Source: Pseudomonadota bacterium (GTDB taxonomy: Bacteria; Pseudomonadota; Gammaproteobacteria; SZUA-229). Taken from it: DNA of 5,979 nucleotides. Both the position numbers and the translations under genes were made by a program. Location: assembly GCA_030673345.1 (NCBI GenBank), contig DAOVJH010000100.1:1-5979 (forward strand). Direction: 5' to 3'. The notes beneath the pieces are model-generated. The model made no database searches. It saw only the letters and a list, made by a program, of their open reading frames with translations, and was not told where the DNA came from. This document shows positions 1 through 5,979 of this stretch, piece by piece (position 1 is the stretch's first letter; the number at the start of each line of letters is the position of its first letter).

Positions 1-425
1 AACCCGGGATCAGTCTGTGCCACAGCCAGCTCGACAAAATTTGGCGGTGTTATCGTCAGTGGAGAACCATCCCATAATGTCATGACACAGACCTCCTGAC
101 CTTTGATCCATTTTACCGCTTCACCAACTGCGACAGCATCCGCTGCGTACTGCTCAAAACTGGTGGGCTCCATAAAATGCCAGGACTCGCCGTCACTGTA
201 CAGATACTCCACGTTCATCTCATCGACATCCGCTGCTTCGACAGATTCTGTCGACTTGAAGGTGCGTTCCAACACTCTGCCGGTTCTCAGGTTTTTAGCC
301 TTGACCTTATTGAACGCCTGCCCCTTGCCGGGCTTGACCACATTGTTCTCAGTGATGGAACAGGGATCACCATCAAGGATAATTTTTAAACCGTTTTTAA
401 ACTGGTTAGTGCTGTATGTTGCCAT
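1..425 (-). CDS. efp: Elongation factor P (EF-P), N-terminal 141 residues, cut by window edge
   Basis: EF-P binds ribosomes stalled at consecutive prolines, between the P and E sites, and promotes peptide-bond formation in the cytoplasm. The minus-strand reading starts at ATG 425 ([19 protein letters not shown]) and stays open to the window edge, giving 141 of the roughly 188 residues usual for the family. The KOW-like domain I (about residues 1-64) contains VKPGKGQAF, and counting from Met1 places the modified lysine at Lys34, as in E. coli. Domain II follows, with the conserved [12 protein letters not shown] and [10 protein letters not shown] stretches; most of domain III lies outside the window. 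A GAAAG-type ribosome site (plus-strand 432-436) lies 6 bases before the ATG. The gene diverges from epmB, whose product supplies the beta-lysine for Lys34. The family call is close to certain; the truncation is a window artefact. Confidence 0.97.
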   Translation of the reverse strand, partial: MATYSTNQFKNGLKIILDGDPCSITENNVVKPGKGQAFNKVKAKNLRTGRVLERTFKSTESVEAADVDEMNVEYLYSDGESWHFMEPTSFEQYAADAVAVGEAVKWIKGQEVCVMTLWDGSPLTITPPNFVELAVAQTDPG

Positions 426-606
426 GCTAAACTTTCGCCTTTCTGCTTATAGTGATGCCGTCATGAATTATTACGGCTAACCTGAGTGTTGCCAGCCAGA
501 CACTCTGCCAGACAACGTTTGGGTTAGTATATTACCCTGAATTCCTGTTAACTTAAATCGCAAGCTTTACTAATTTTCAATGCAACTCATTTTTCAGTAA
601 CCTGCC
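426..606. promoter_or_regulatory. Divergent efp/epmB promoter region with short repeats
   Basis: This 181-bp spacer must hold the start signals for both genes. Toward epmB, CTGCCA (505-510), a 17-bp gap and TATATT (528-533) make a plausible sigma70 promoter with a leader of about 65 bases. Toward efp the best candidate is weaker: AATAAT on the minus strand (plus 467-472) with a poor -35 around 489-494. The middle is repetitive. GCCAGACA occurs twice, at 495-502 and 507-514, with a further GCCAG at 491-495. GAGTGT (484-489) and ACACTC (500-505) can form a 6-bp stem, and CTAACC (477-482) can pair with GGTTAG (522-527) outside it. These could be an operator or chance; the promoter assignments are by eye. 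Confidence 0.5.
505..533 (+). promoter_or_regulatory. Candidate sigma70 promoter for epmB
   Basis: The -35 element CTGCCA at 505-510 matches TTGACA at four of six positions. The -10 element TATATT at 528-533 matches at five of six. The 17-bp spacing is optimal. A start near 540 would leave a leader of about 65 bases before the epmB ATG. The -35 overlaps one copy of the GCCAGACA repeat, so a protein binding there could block transcription. Confidence 0.4.
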
Positions 607-1653
607 ATGCCTCAATCCGCCGAAATATTATCGAACGACCTGCACCCTGTTCCAGGCGATGATGAGATCCTGGCAGACTGGAAAAAAGAACTGGCAGATG
701 CCACCACATCAGCAAACAGCTTACTCAAACAGCTAGAGCTTGAATCATATCTTGAACTTGCCGACGAACAAACACCGTTCAGATGCCTGGCAACTAAAAG
801 CTTCATCAGCAAGATGCAGGTCGGCGATATCAACGACCCATTGCTGCAGCAGGTCTTACCCTTAAATAAAGAGAATCACCGGGAAACGCAATGCACGGGA
901 GTGAACGATCCGGTGGGTGATATCGGCGCCATGACATCACCCGGTTTATTACACAAGTACCATGGCCGTGCACTGCTCATCAGTACCGGTGCCTGCGCGA
1001 TCCACTGCCGTTATTGTTTTCGCCGCCATTACCCTTACCCGCAATCTTCCTGCACCAGCAACACGCTGGATGAAACGCTCGATTATCTAAACCTTCACCC
1101 GGAGATCGAAGAGATCATCCTGAGCGGCGGTGATCCGCTGGTACTTGATAATTCAAAACTAAAAAAAGTGATCAACCGCCTGGCAGCGATCACACATCTG
1201 AAAACACTGCGAATACACACCCGCCTTCCTGTCGTTCTGCCCAGCCGAATCGATAATGGACTGCTACAACTGTTACAGTCATGCCGGTTCGATGTAGTAA
1301 TGGTGATCCACAGCAACCACGCCAACGAATTACAACAGGCGGAATATGAAAAGCTGCATCTGCTGCATGAAGCCGGCATTACATTATTAAACCAGAGCGT
1401 ATTGCTCAGAGGTATTAACGATAATGCAGAAGCACTCATCGCGTTGAGCAAACGATTATTTCAGTGCAAGACATTGCCCTATTACCTGCATCTACTGGAT
1501 CCCGTCGCAGGTGCCATGCACTTTGAAATCGACAAACGATCCGCACTGAAATTAAAAACACAGATGGAACAACAATTACCCGGTTATCTGGTTCCCAGAC
1601 TGGTACAGGAAATAGCCGGAAACCAGTCAAAAACTGCAATTTTTCGTATCTAA
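607..1653 (+). CDS. epmB: EF-P beta-lysylation protein EpmB (radical-SAM lysine 2,3-aminomutase)
   Basis: EpmB converts (S)-alpha-lysine to (R)-beta-lysine, which EpmA then attaches to Lys34 of EF-P. The 348-residue length fits the family (about 340). The N-terminus (DWKKELADATTSANSLLKQL, residues 24-43) resembles the E. coli helical region. The radical-SAM cluster motif is CAIHCRYC, with Cys130, Cys134 and Cys137 as [4Fe-4S] ligands. SGGDPL (173-178) is the family's SAM-contact loop. Asp298 in LLDPVAGAMHF matches the lysine-binding aspartate of lysine 2,3-aminomutase. Near the C-terminus, GYLVPRLVQEIAGNQSK places Lys342 where the PLP-binding lysine sits. It lacks the longer C-terminal tail of catabolic aminomutases, as EpmB does. 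ATG 607 is the first possible start because an in-frame TAA lies at 598-600; no strong ribosome site precedes it. EpmA is not in the window. Confidence 0.96.
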   Translation: MPQSAEILSNDLHPVPGDDEILADWKKELADATTSANSLLKQLELESYLELADEQTPFRCLATKSFISKMQVGDINDPLLQQVLPLNKENHRETQCTGVNDPVGDIGAMTSPGLLHKYHGRALLISTGACAIHCRYCFRRHYPYPQSSCTSNTLDETLDYLNLHPEIEEIILSGGDPLVLDNSKLKKVINRLAAITHLKTLRIHTRLPVVLPSRIDNGLLQLLQSCRFDVVMVIHSNHANELQQAEYEKLHLLHEAGITLLNQSVLLRGINDNAEALIALSKRLFQCKTLPYYLHLLDPVAGAMHFEIDKRSALKLKTQMEQQLPGYLVPRLVQEIAGNQSKTAIFRI

Positions 1654-1660
1654 GCTACAA

Positions 1661-1688
1661 TTGAGCACAACAATGGAATAATTATAAT
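1661..1688 (+). promoter_or_regulatory. Candidate sigma70 promoter for the PilZ-like/fimX gene pair
   Basis: TTGAGC at 1661-1666 (four of six matches to TTGACA) is followed after 16 bp by a perfect TATAAT at 1683-1688. It begins 8 bases after the epmB stop codon and would start RNA near 1695, leaving a leader of about 65 bases. No terminator hairpin with a T-run is visible after epmB, so read-through from epmB is also possible. Confidence 0.55.
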
Positions 1689-1759
1689 CAAAACGCCAAG
1701 TTGTTGTTTTACATAGCATAGAGTTCAGCCTTGGTCAGATCAGGCAGTTATAAATAAAG

Positions 1760-3589
1760 ATGAAACTAAATATACCCGAACAAAAAGCGCCCTCTGCAGA
1801 CGCCACCCCGAGCCATCCTCGAAAATTGAAGAAGGTTCTATCCGCCTTGCCCAACACCAATATGGGCGAACTGACGAAGCAGACATATTTTATCCTGCGT
1901 GACCTGAACCGCCAGACGATGCCAAACAAACATCGTCTTGAAGATCTGGAAATGTTACGCGTACTGACCCGGGAAATCTTCAATAACCTTAAAAAGTACT
2001 TTATAAATCGCACCCTGCCGCTACCTGACAAAAGCCAAAAAATCGTTAACCTGAACCAGTCGATATTACAGGAGTTGGTTTACGGCTATGAAATCATCGC
2101 ATATGAAGCCGCCAATAACATCGACAGTAAGATCGATGACAAAACACTTAGCACTGCCATATGCCGGGCTATTAACTATCTATCTGAAATGTTATTGCGC
2201 TCCTGTGAAGTTTACGAACCGTGCCCAAAAAATCTGTGGCACGACGTACATCAGCTTTACGCATTTTCCGAAGGTAAGGGACTGACTGAAATAGTTATAT
2301 TTGGCGGTGATAAAAAACAGAACAAATCAACAATCGAAAATAGCTACAAACAAATTTTATTATTTGCTCTTGCTCGACCTATTGCTCTACGGCAACGTGA
2401 GAGTGAACGCGTCTTCAATGAACTGTTCGACTGGGCCAAATACGCCAGCATCGGCCGCCATGCATCTGAAAACATGATCGATCACATATTCAGCATGCAT
2501 ATACACGAAGACTTGCCACCCAACTACCTGACGAAAGCGGATCTTGCCGAAGACGTAACCATCCGTACACTTGATGCGAGCAAGCTCATCACTTACGTGA
2601 ACAGCTTGATTACCGAACAGGACGAACAAAAACAAAAGATTACTGTTGGTAATGACCTGCCGCTAGAGACACTAAGTGCTCTAGTCGCCTCCTGGGGAGA
2701 AAGCGCAAAACGCCGATTCTCACGCGCAGACCGTCATGGACACATCAATGTTGCCATCGGTCTGTCAAACACAGCCAAAACCATCCGCGACTCATTTAAT
2801 ACTGAGAGCACTTTCGCTACGAAGTCCGGATTCGTACGCACTTCTGCTTCGACCAAACAGGACCCTGATTTCACACTGGAATCGATCAGCCGCGCTGACG
2901 AAGGCCCTGGATATCTGACACATACCGAGGTGGGCGCAACAGAAAACAATTCATGGGACATGGTGGCAAAAGGCCGTGCATTGACCGACACCTACGCTAA
3001 CGAACAGAAGCTCCTCAATGAAGACAAGGTCAATCAGCGCAAGCAAGATGCGGATTCACATTGGGAGATCGCCAACATCAGCGCCGGTGGTTACTGCCTG
3101 CGCTGGAACTCTGATGACACATCCAAAGCACAGATAGGCGAACTGATATCACTACAGGAATTTGATACGAACGACAATTTCGAATGGCGCATCGGTGCTA
3201 TCCGATGGATGCAGTTCACACAGGCAAACGGTCTGGAGATAGGCGTACAGGTTATCTCGCCCAAAGTTATTACCGCAACCGCACAACGTGTCAACAGGTC
3301 CAAAGAGATCCCTTTTGAATGCTTGATGCTGCCGGGAATAAAAGCTTTGAAACAGGCATCAAGCACTATATTGCCTTCACATGCATTTAAAACAGGTGAT
3401 AAACTTATCGTTCAGATTTTAGAAAATAAAATCGAGATAACCCTGGGCGAAATAAAAGAACACACGGGCTCTTTCACTCAGTTCACCTATAAAAATACAG
3501 ATGTTGATAAACGTATTAAAAAACAGGTGAAAAAAGAAGAAGCGACTAAAAACAAAGATGACTTCGATGAACTATGGTCATCGTTATAA
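1760..3589 (+). CDS. PilZ-like domain protein of unknown function, encoded upstream of fimX
   Basis: I do not recognise a named family over the full 609 residues. Residues about 38-290 look all-helical, with no signal peptide or membrane segment, so the protein is probably cytoplasmic. At 318-325, RRFSRADR contains an RxxxR pattern (Arg318, Arg322) followed by a strand-like INVAIGL (329-335). This resembles the c-di-GMP-binding arm and first strand of a PilZ domain. A polar, Ser/Thr/Asp-rich stretch of about 90-100 residues follows. Then WEIANISAGGYCLRW (435-449) supplies the [D/N]xSxxG PilZ motif, and IGELISL, WRIGAIRW and GLEIGVQVI continue the PilZ strand pattern to about 500. Residues 501-579 look like another beta-rich unit; the tail (585-609) is highly charged. 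ATG 1760 is preceded by an in-frame TAA at 1751-1753, with a weak ribosome site. Likely cotranscribed with the fimX homologue 61 bases downstream. The PilZ call is by motif only. Confidence 0.65.
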   Translation: MKLNIPEQKAPSADATPSHPRKLKKVLSALPNTNMGELTKQTYFILRDLNRQTMPNKHRLEDLEMLRVLTREIFNNLKKYFINRTLPLPDKSQKIVNLNQSILQELVYGYEIIAYEAANNIDSKIDDKTLSTAICRAINYLSEMLLRSCEVYEPCPKNLWHDVHQLYAFSEGKGLTEIVIFGGDKKQNKSTIENSYKQILLFALARPIALRQRESERVFNELFDWAKYASIGRHASENMIDHIFSMHIHEDLPPNYLTKADLAEDVTIRTLDASKLITYVNSLITEQDEQKQKITVGNDLPLETLSALVASWGESAKRRFSRADRHGHINVAIGLSNTAKTIRDSFNTESTFATKSGFVRTSASTKQDPDFTLESISRADEGPGYLTHTEVGATENNSWDMVAKGRALTDTYANEQKLLNEDKVNQRKQDADSHWEIANISAGGYCLRWNSDDTSKAQIGELISLQEFDTNDNFEWRIGAIRWMQFTQANGLEIGVQVISPKVITATAQRVNRSKEIPFECLMLPGIKALKQASSTILPSHAFKTGDKLIVQILENKIEITLGEIKEHTGSFTQFTYKNTDVDKRIKKQVKKEEATKNKDDFDELWSSL

Positions 3590-3623
3590 ATCATTCTTCT
3601 GAATTACGTCACAAGTAACAAAG

Positions 3624-3629
3624 TATAAT
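3624..3629 (+). promoter_or_regulatory. Possible internal -10 element upstream of the fimX homologue
   Basis: A perfect TATAAT lies in the 61-bp gap between the PilZ-like gene and the fimX homologue. No convincing -35 hexamer is seen 16-18 bp upstream (GAATTA or TGAATT are poor). A start here would give a leader of only about 15 bases, just enough to include the GGAAG ribosome site at 3640-3644. It may be a weak secondary promoter or chance in AT-rich DNA. Confidence 0.25.
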
Positions 3630-3639
3630 AGGAATATCT

Positions 3640-3644
3640 GGAAG
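3640..3644 (+). promoter_or_regulatory. Ribosome binding site that fixes a GTG start
   Basis: GGAAG lies 6 bases upstream of the GTG at 3651. It supports GTG as the start of the FimX homologue, because the reading from this codon (EDKIINLVVIDDS) begins exactly at the first strand of the REC domain. Confidence 0.6.
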
Positions 3645-3650
3645 CCTTAA

Positions 3651-5741
3651 GTGGAAGATAAAATAATTAATCTGGTTGTCATCGATGATTCATTTGACAG
3701 CGAAGAAAAAATCATCAGCTCATTAAGAGCAGCAGGATACACTGCTCGTTCATCTCGCGTCGAAGATGATGAAGACCTGCTCGAAGTGATAGCAAAACAG
3801 ACGCCTGATATCATCATCTATTTTGAAGGTATGGATCTCATCTCCCTCAAGCAGACAATCGAATGTCTGAGAAAAGATAAAAAGACCGAAAATTGCCGCG
3901 TCATCTCTGTAAATAAAAACGAACAGCCGGATGTGGTGGCAGCCATGCGCACTGGCGCCGTCGATGCCACCAGCTTTGCCGACATCAGCCACCTGACACT
4001 AATCATCACGCGTGAACACCTGTCTTTGAATAGTGCCAGGCAGATCACCAAATTCAAAAAATCTTTTAGCGAATCAGAAAGACGCTGCACATCATTACTC
4101 GACAGCTCTCGCGACGCCATTGCCTACATCCACGAAGGAATGCATGTCTATTCAAACCGCTCCTACCTCGAAATGTTTGATATCGAAGAGTCTGACGACC
4201 TCGAAGGCCTGCCGATTCTCGACATGGTAGCTGGAGAAGGGCGAGATGATTTTAAAAGCTTTTTACGCAACTATACTAAAAACGATGAAGGCATAGAAAA
4301 ACTCGACACAAAACTTCATAAACCAGATGGTGAAGAATTCGAAGGTGAGATAGAGTTTTCACCCGCACAGATCGAAGGCGAACCCTGCATACAGATCATC
4401 ATCCGAAAGGAAGATGTAAATTCCGAAGAGCTGGAACGGCAGCTAAAACTACTAAGCCAGAAAGACCAGTTGACTGGATTATTCAACCGTCAGTACAGTA
4501 TCGAAAAACTGGAAGCGACCATCGCAGATTGTGAGCAGGGAAAATATAGCGCCGCCCTGATGGAAATCCACATCGACAATTTTGATGAGATAAAAAATTC
4601 AGTCGGTGTTGTTGAGTCAGACCAGTATATAAGCGAAGCAGCAAAAACACTGAGCGATGTTATTCGTGATGAAGACATCCTCTCTCGATATACACATGAC
4701 AGCTTCACTGTTATCGCCATAGATTATAATAAAGACAATATCGAAAGTTATGCTGCCGAGATTCAGAAAGCGATTTCTCAACTCGAGACCAGCATAAAAG
4801 ATTCTCACATCAATACGACATGCAGCATCGGAATCGCGCTCATCGACAGCGACTCGCCTGAATATAACGACATTCTGGCACGTTCGGAAAAAGCCATCGC
4901 TTCAGCTGTATCGAAAGGTGCCAATCAGATATTCACCTACACGCCTGAAAAAGGTGAACTGACACGCCACGAAGTCGACGCCAAATTTAAAGAGCAGATT
5001 ACCGACGCACTTAAAAACGATAAATTCATATTACATTACCAGCCTATCGTCAGCCTGCACGGCGATACCGATGAGCGCTATGAAGTATTTGTCCGCATGG
5101 AAACAGATACGGATAACGAGCTGATCATGCCACAGGATTTTCTGCCTGCTGCCGAACGTATCGGCATGTCGATCGCTATCGACCGGTGGGTCCTATACCG
5201 GACCATACAGGAGTATACGAACAGGCTAAAACAAGGAAAAAATACACGATTTTTTATTAAAGTGTCTGCTTCCTCAATCAAAGATGACACGTTGATCGAC
5301 TGGTTAGCCTATCAGATAAAAGATAAAAAAATCCCTGGTCACACTTTAAATTTTGAAGTGAAAGAAACTGTTGCGGTAACCAATTTAAAAAGCACAAAAA
5401 CGTTATCACATAAACTTAAAGCACTGGGGTGCGGCTTTATCCTCGATGACTTCGGCACCGGCACAAACCCCTTCCAGCTGCTTGAGCATATACATGCAGA
5501 TTATGTCCGAATCGAAAGCAGCTTCATGGACAACCTGGCGGACAACCCGCAAAATCAGGAGTCTATAAAAAATATTGCAGAAAAAGCTGCAGAACTAGGC
5601 AAGCTATCTATCGCACAGCGCGTACCAGACGCAACCAGTTTGTCTTTATTATGGGGCATGGGTGTAAATTTCATTCAGGGCTACTTCTTACAGGAACCTT
5701 TACCTGACATGGAGTATGATTTTACAGAGATGTCTGGTTGA
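3651..5741 (+). CDS. fimX: FimX-like REC-PAS-GGDEF-EAL c-di-GMP receptor, catalytically degenerate
   Basis: FimX proteins bind c-di-GMP through a degenerate EAL domain and control type IV pilus assembly and twitching; P. aeruginosa FimX has the same domain order and about 690 residues, versus 696 here. REC (about 5-125) keeps Asp12/Asp13, but Phe58 replaces the phosphoacceptor aspartate. PAS spans about 145-255. GGDEF (about 268-430) keeps DQLTGLFNR (272-280) and an RxxD at 339-342, but reads THDSF (348-352) in place of GGDEF. EAL (about 440-690) has EVF (478-480), Lys537 where the NxS asparagine sits, DDFGTG intact (599-604), RIE (620-622) instead of KID, and AQRVP (655-659) instead of AEGVE, losing the catalytic glutamate. 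QGYFLQEP (676-683) is intact. Neither synthesis nor hydrolysis is expected; ligand binding by EAL is. It starts at GTG and is probably cotranscribed with the PilZ-like gene. Orthology to FimX is inferred from architecture, not alignment. Confidence 0.85.
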   Translation: MEDKIINLVVIDDSFDSEEKIISSLRAAGYTARSSRVEDDEDLLEVIAKQTPDIIIYFEGMDLISLKQTIECLRKDKKTENCRVISVNKNEQPDVVAAMRTGAVDATSFADISHLTLIITREHLSLNSARQITKFKKSFSESERRCTSLLDSSRDAIAYIHEGMHVYSNRSYLEMFDIEESDDLEGLPILDMVAGEGRDDFKSFLRNYTKNDEGIEKLDTKLHKPDGEEFEGEIEFSPAQIEGEPCIQIIIRKEDVNSEELERQLKLLSQKDQLTGLFNRQYSIEKLEATIADCEQGKYSAALMEIHIDNFDEIKNSVGVVESDQYISEAAKTLSDVIRDEDILSRYTHDSFTVIAIDYNKDNIESYAAEIQKAISQLETSIKDSHINTTCSIGIALIDSDSPEYNDILARSEKAIASAVSKGANQIFTYTPEKGELTRHEVDAKFKEQITDALKNDKFILHYQPIVSLHGDTDERYEVFVRMETDTDNELIMPQDFLPAAERIGMSIAIDRWVLYRTIQEYTNRLKQGKNTRFFIKVSASSIKDDTLIDWLAYQIKDKKIPGHTLNFEVKETVAVTNLKSTKTLSHKLKALGCGFILDDFGTGTNPFQLLEHIHADYVRIESSFMDNLADNPQNQESIKNIAEKAAELGKLSIAQRVPDATSLSLLWGMGVNFIQGYFLQEPLPDMEYDFTEMSG

Positions 5742-5770
5742 TCACATCCTTCTAAATTCTTCCTTTTAGT

Positions 5771-5838
5771 TTCTTCTTTCCTTAATATTTACAGTGTGCT
5801 TAACTAAAAGCACACTGTAAATATTAAGAAAAGAAAAA
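5771..5838. terminator. Long inverted repeat between convergent genes; atypical bidirectional terminator candidate
   Basis: The arms 5781-5801 and 5808-5828 are perfect 21-bp complements around the 6-base loop AACTAA. Pairing continues outward with single mismatches (5780:5829 and 5773:5836) to 5771 and 5838, giving 29 pairs over 31 positions. It sits between the converging fimX homologue (stop 5739-5741) and htpX (stop 5842-5840), where a shared terminator is expected. It is atypical because on both strands the stem is preceded by U-rich and followed by A-rich RNA, so the usual U-run after the stem is absent. It may instead protect the 3' ends of both transcripts. Confidence 0.55.
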
Positions 5839-5839
5839 C

Positions 5840-5979
5840 CTAGGAACCCGCACGTAATGCAGCAATACGCTCTACCAATGGCGGATGACTCATAAACAAC
5901 TTCTTAAACCCATCACCCAGACCACCATTAATACCAAAAGCCGCCATATGCTCGGGTAATAATAAACCCGTCATACCGA
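5840..5979 (-). CDS. htpX: HtpX-like M48 zinc metalloprotease, C-terminal 45 residues, cut by window edge
   Basis: HtpX is an inner-membrane zinc endopeptidase that helps remove damaged membrane proteins. Only the C-terminus is visible on the minus strand, ending at TAG (5842-5840). The stretches MAAFGINGG and [15 protein letters not shown] match the conserved end of HtpX, where SHPP/THPPLxxRI is characteristic of the M48B family. The zinc-binding HExxH motif and the membrane segments lie outside the window. The gene converges on the fimX homologue with the long inverted repeat between them. Another M48 family protein is possible, but the MAAFG segment favours HtpX proper. Confidence 0.85.
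   Translation of the reverse strand, partial: GMTGLLLPEHMAAFGINGGLGDGFKKLFMSHPPLVERIAALRAGS

Noticed and set aside
103..480. Plus-strand 125-codon open reading frame
   Set aside because: It lies antisense to efp, whose minus-strand translation is unmistakable; the plus-strand peptide resembles nothing known and is low complexity.
1095..1639. Minus-strand open readings inside epmB
   Set aside because: They are antisense shadows of a well-conserved radical-SAM gene, Ser/Cys-rich, and have no start-site context.
1668..1706. CAACAA/TTGTTG inverted repeat as an epmB terminator
   Set aside because: Only 6 AT-rich pairs around a 27-base loop with no real T-run after a stem; it also overlaps the much better promoter TATAAT at 1683-1688.
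1735..2031. Minus-strand 98-codon open reading across the start of the PilZ-like gene
   Set aside because: It is Arg/Ser/Phe-rich with no domain resemblance and would overlap the promoter and start of a clear plus-strand gene.
3651..5741. Active diguanylate cyclase/phosphodiesterase
   Set aside because: THDSF in place of GGDEF and loss of the AEGVE glutamate, NxS asparagine and KID residues argue against either activity.
5771..5838. Miniature transposable element or insertion-sequence end
   Set aside because: There are no flanking target duplications that I can see and no internal sequence beyond a 6-base loop; its position exactly between convergent genes fits an RNA-level role better.

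Overview
This window looks like the chromosome of a gammaproteobacterium with moderate G+C. It encodes the EF-P beta-lysylation type of elongation factor P modification (EF-P with Lys34, plus EpmB), an HtpX-type protease, and a full-length homologue of FimX, the type IV pilus and twitching-motility c-di-GMP receptor known from Pseudomonas and Xanthomonas. The gene order does not look enterobacterial. I cannot name a genus from the sequence. There are no insertion sequences, tRNAs, rRNAs, CRISPR arrays or obvious signs of recent transfer.

Layout, left to right. (1) Positions 1-425, minus strand: the N-terminal three quarters of efp, cut by the window edge. (2) Positions 426-606: a compact divergent promoter region with short repeats. 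(3) Positions 607-1653, plus strand: epmB, the radical-SAM lysine 2,3-aminomutase that makes the beta-lysine attached to EF-P Lys34. (4) Positions 1654-1759: a spacer holding a good sigma70-like promoter (TTGAGC, 16 bp, TATAAT). (5) Positions 1760-3589, plus strand: a 609-residue protein with a helical N-terminal half and PilZ-like signatures that appear split by a long insertion. (6) Positions 3651-5741, plus strand: a 696-residue REC-PAS-GGDEF-EAL protein of FimX architecture, in which the REC, GGDEF and EAL catalytic signatures are all degenerate. (7) Positions 5742-5839: a convergent spacer dominated by a 21-bp perfect inverted repeat. (8) Positions 5840-5979, minus strand: the C-terminal end of an HtpX-like M48 metalloprotease, cut by the window edge.

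Functionally there are two modules. EF-P and EpmB are substrate and modifying enzyme, and relieve ribosome stalling at proline-rich stretches. The 609-residue protein and the FimX homologue probably form a c-di-GMP sensing pair without catalytic output, likely acting on type IV pilus assembly or cell polarity. This second inference rests on the known FimX family and on the PilZ-like signature, not on any pilus gene in the window. The most interesting object is the 609-residue protein: an apparently interrupted PilZ domain encoded directly upstream of fimX.
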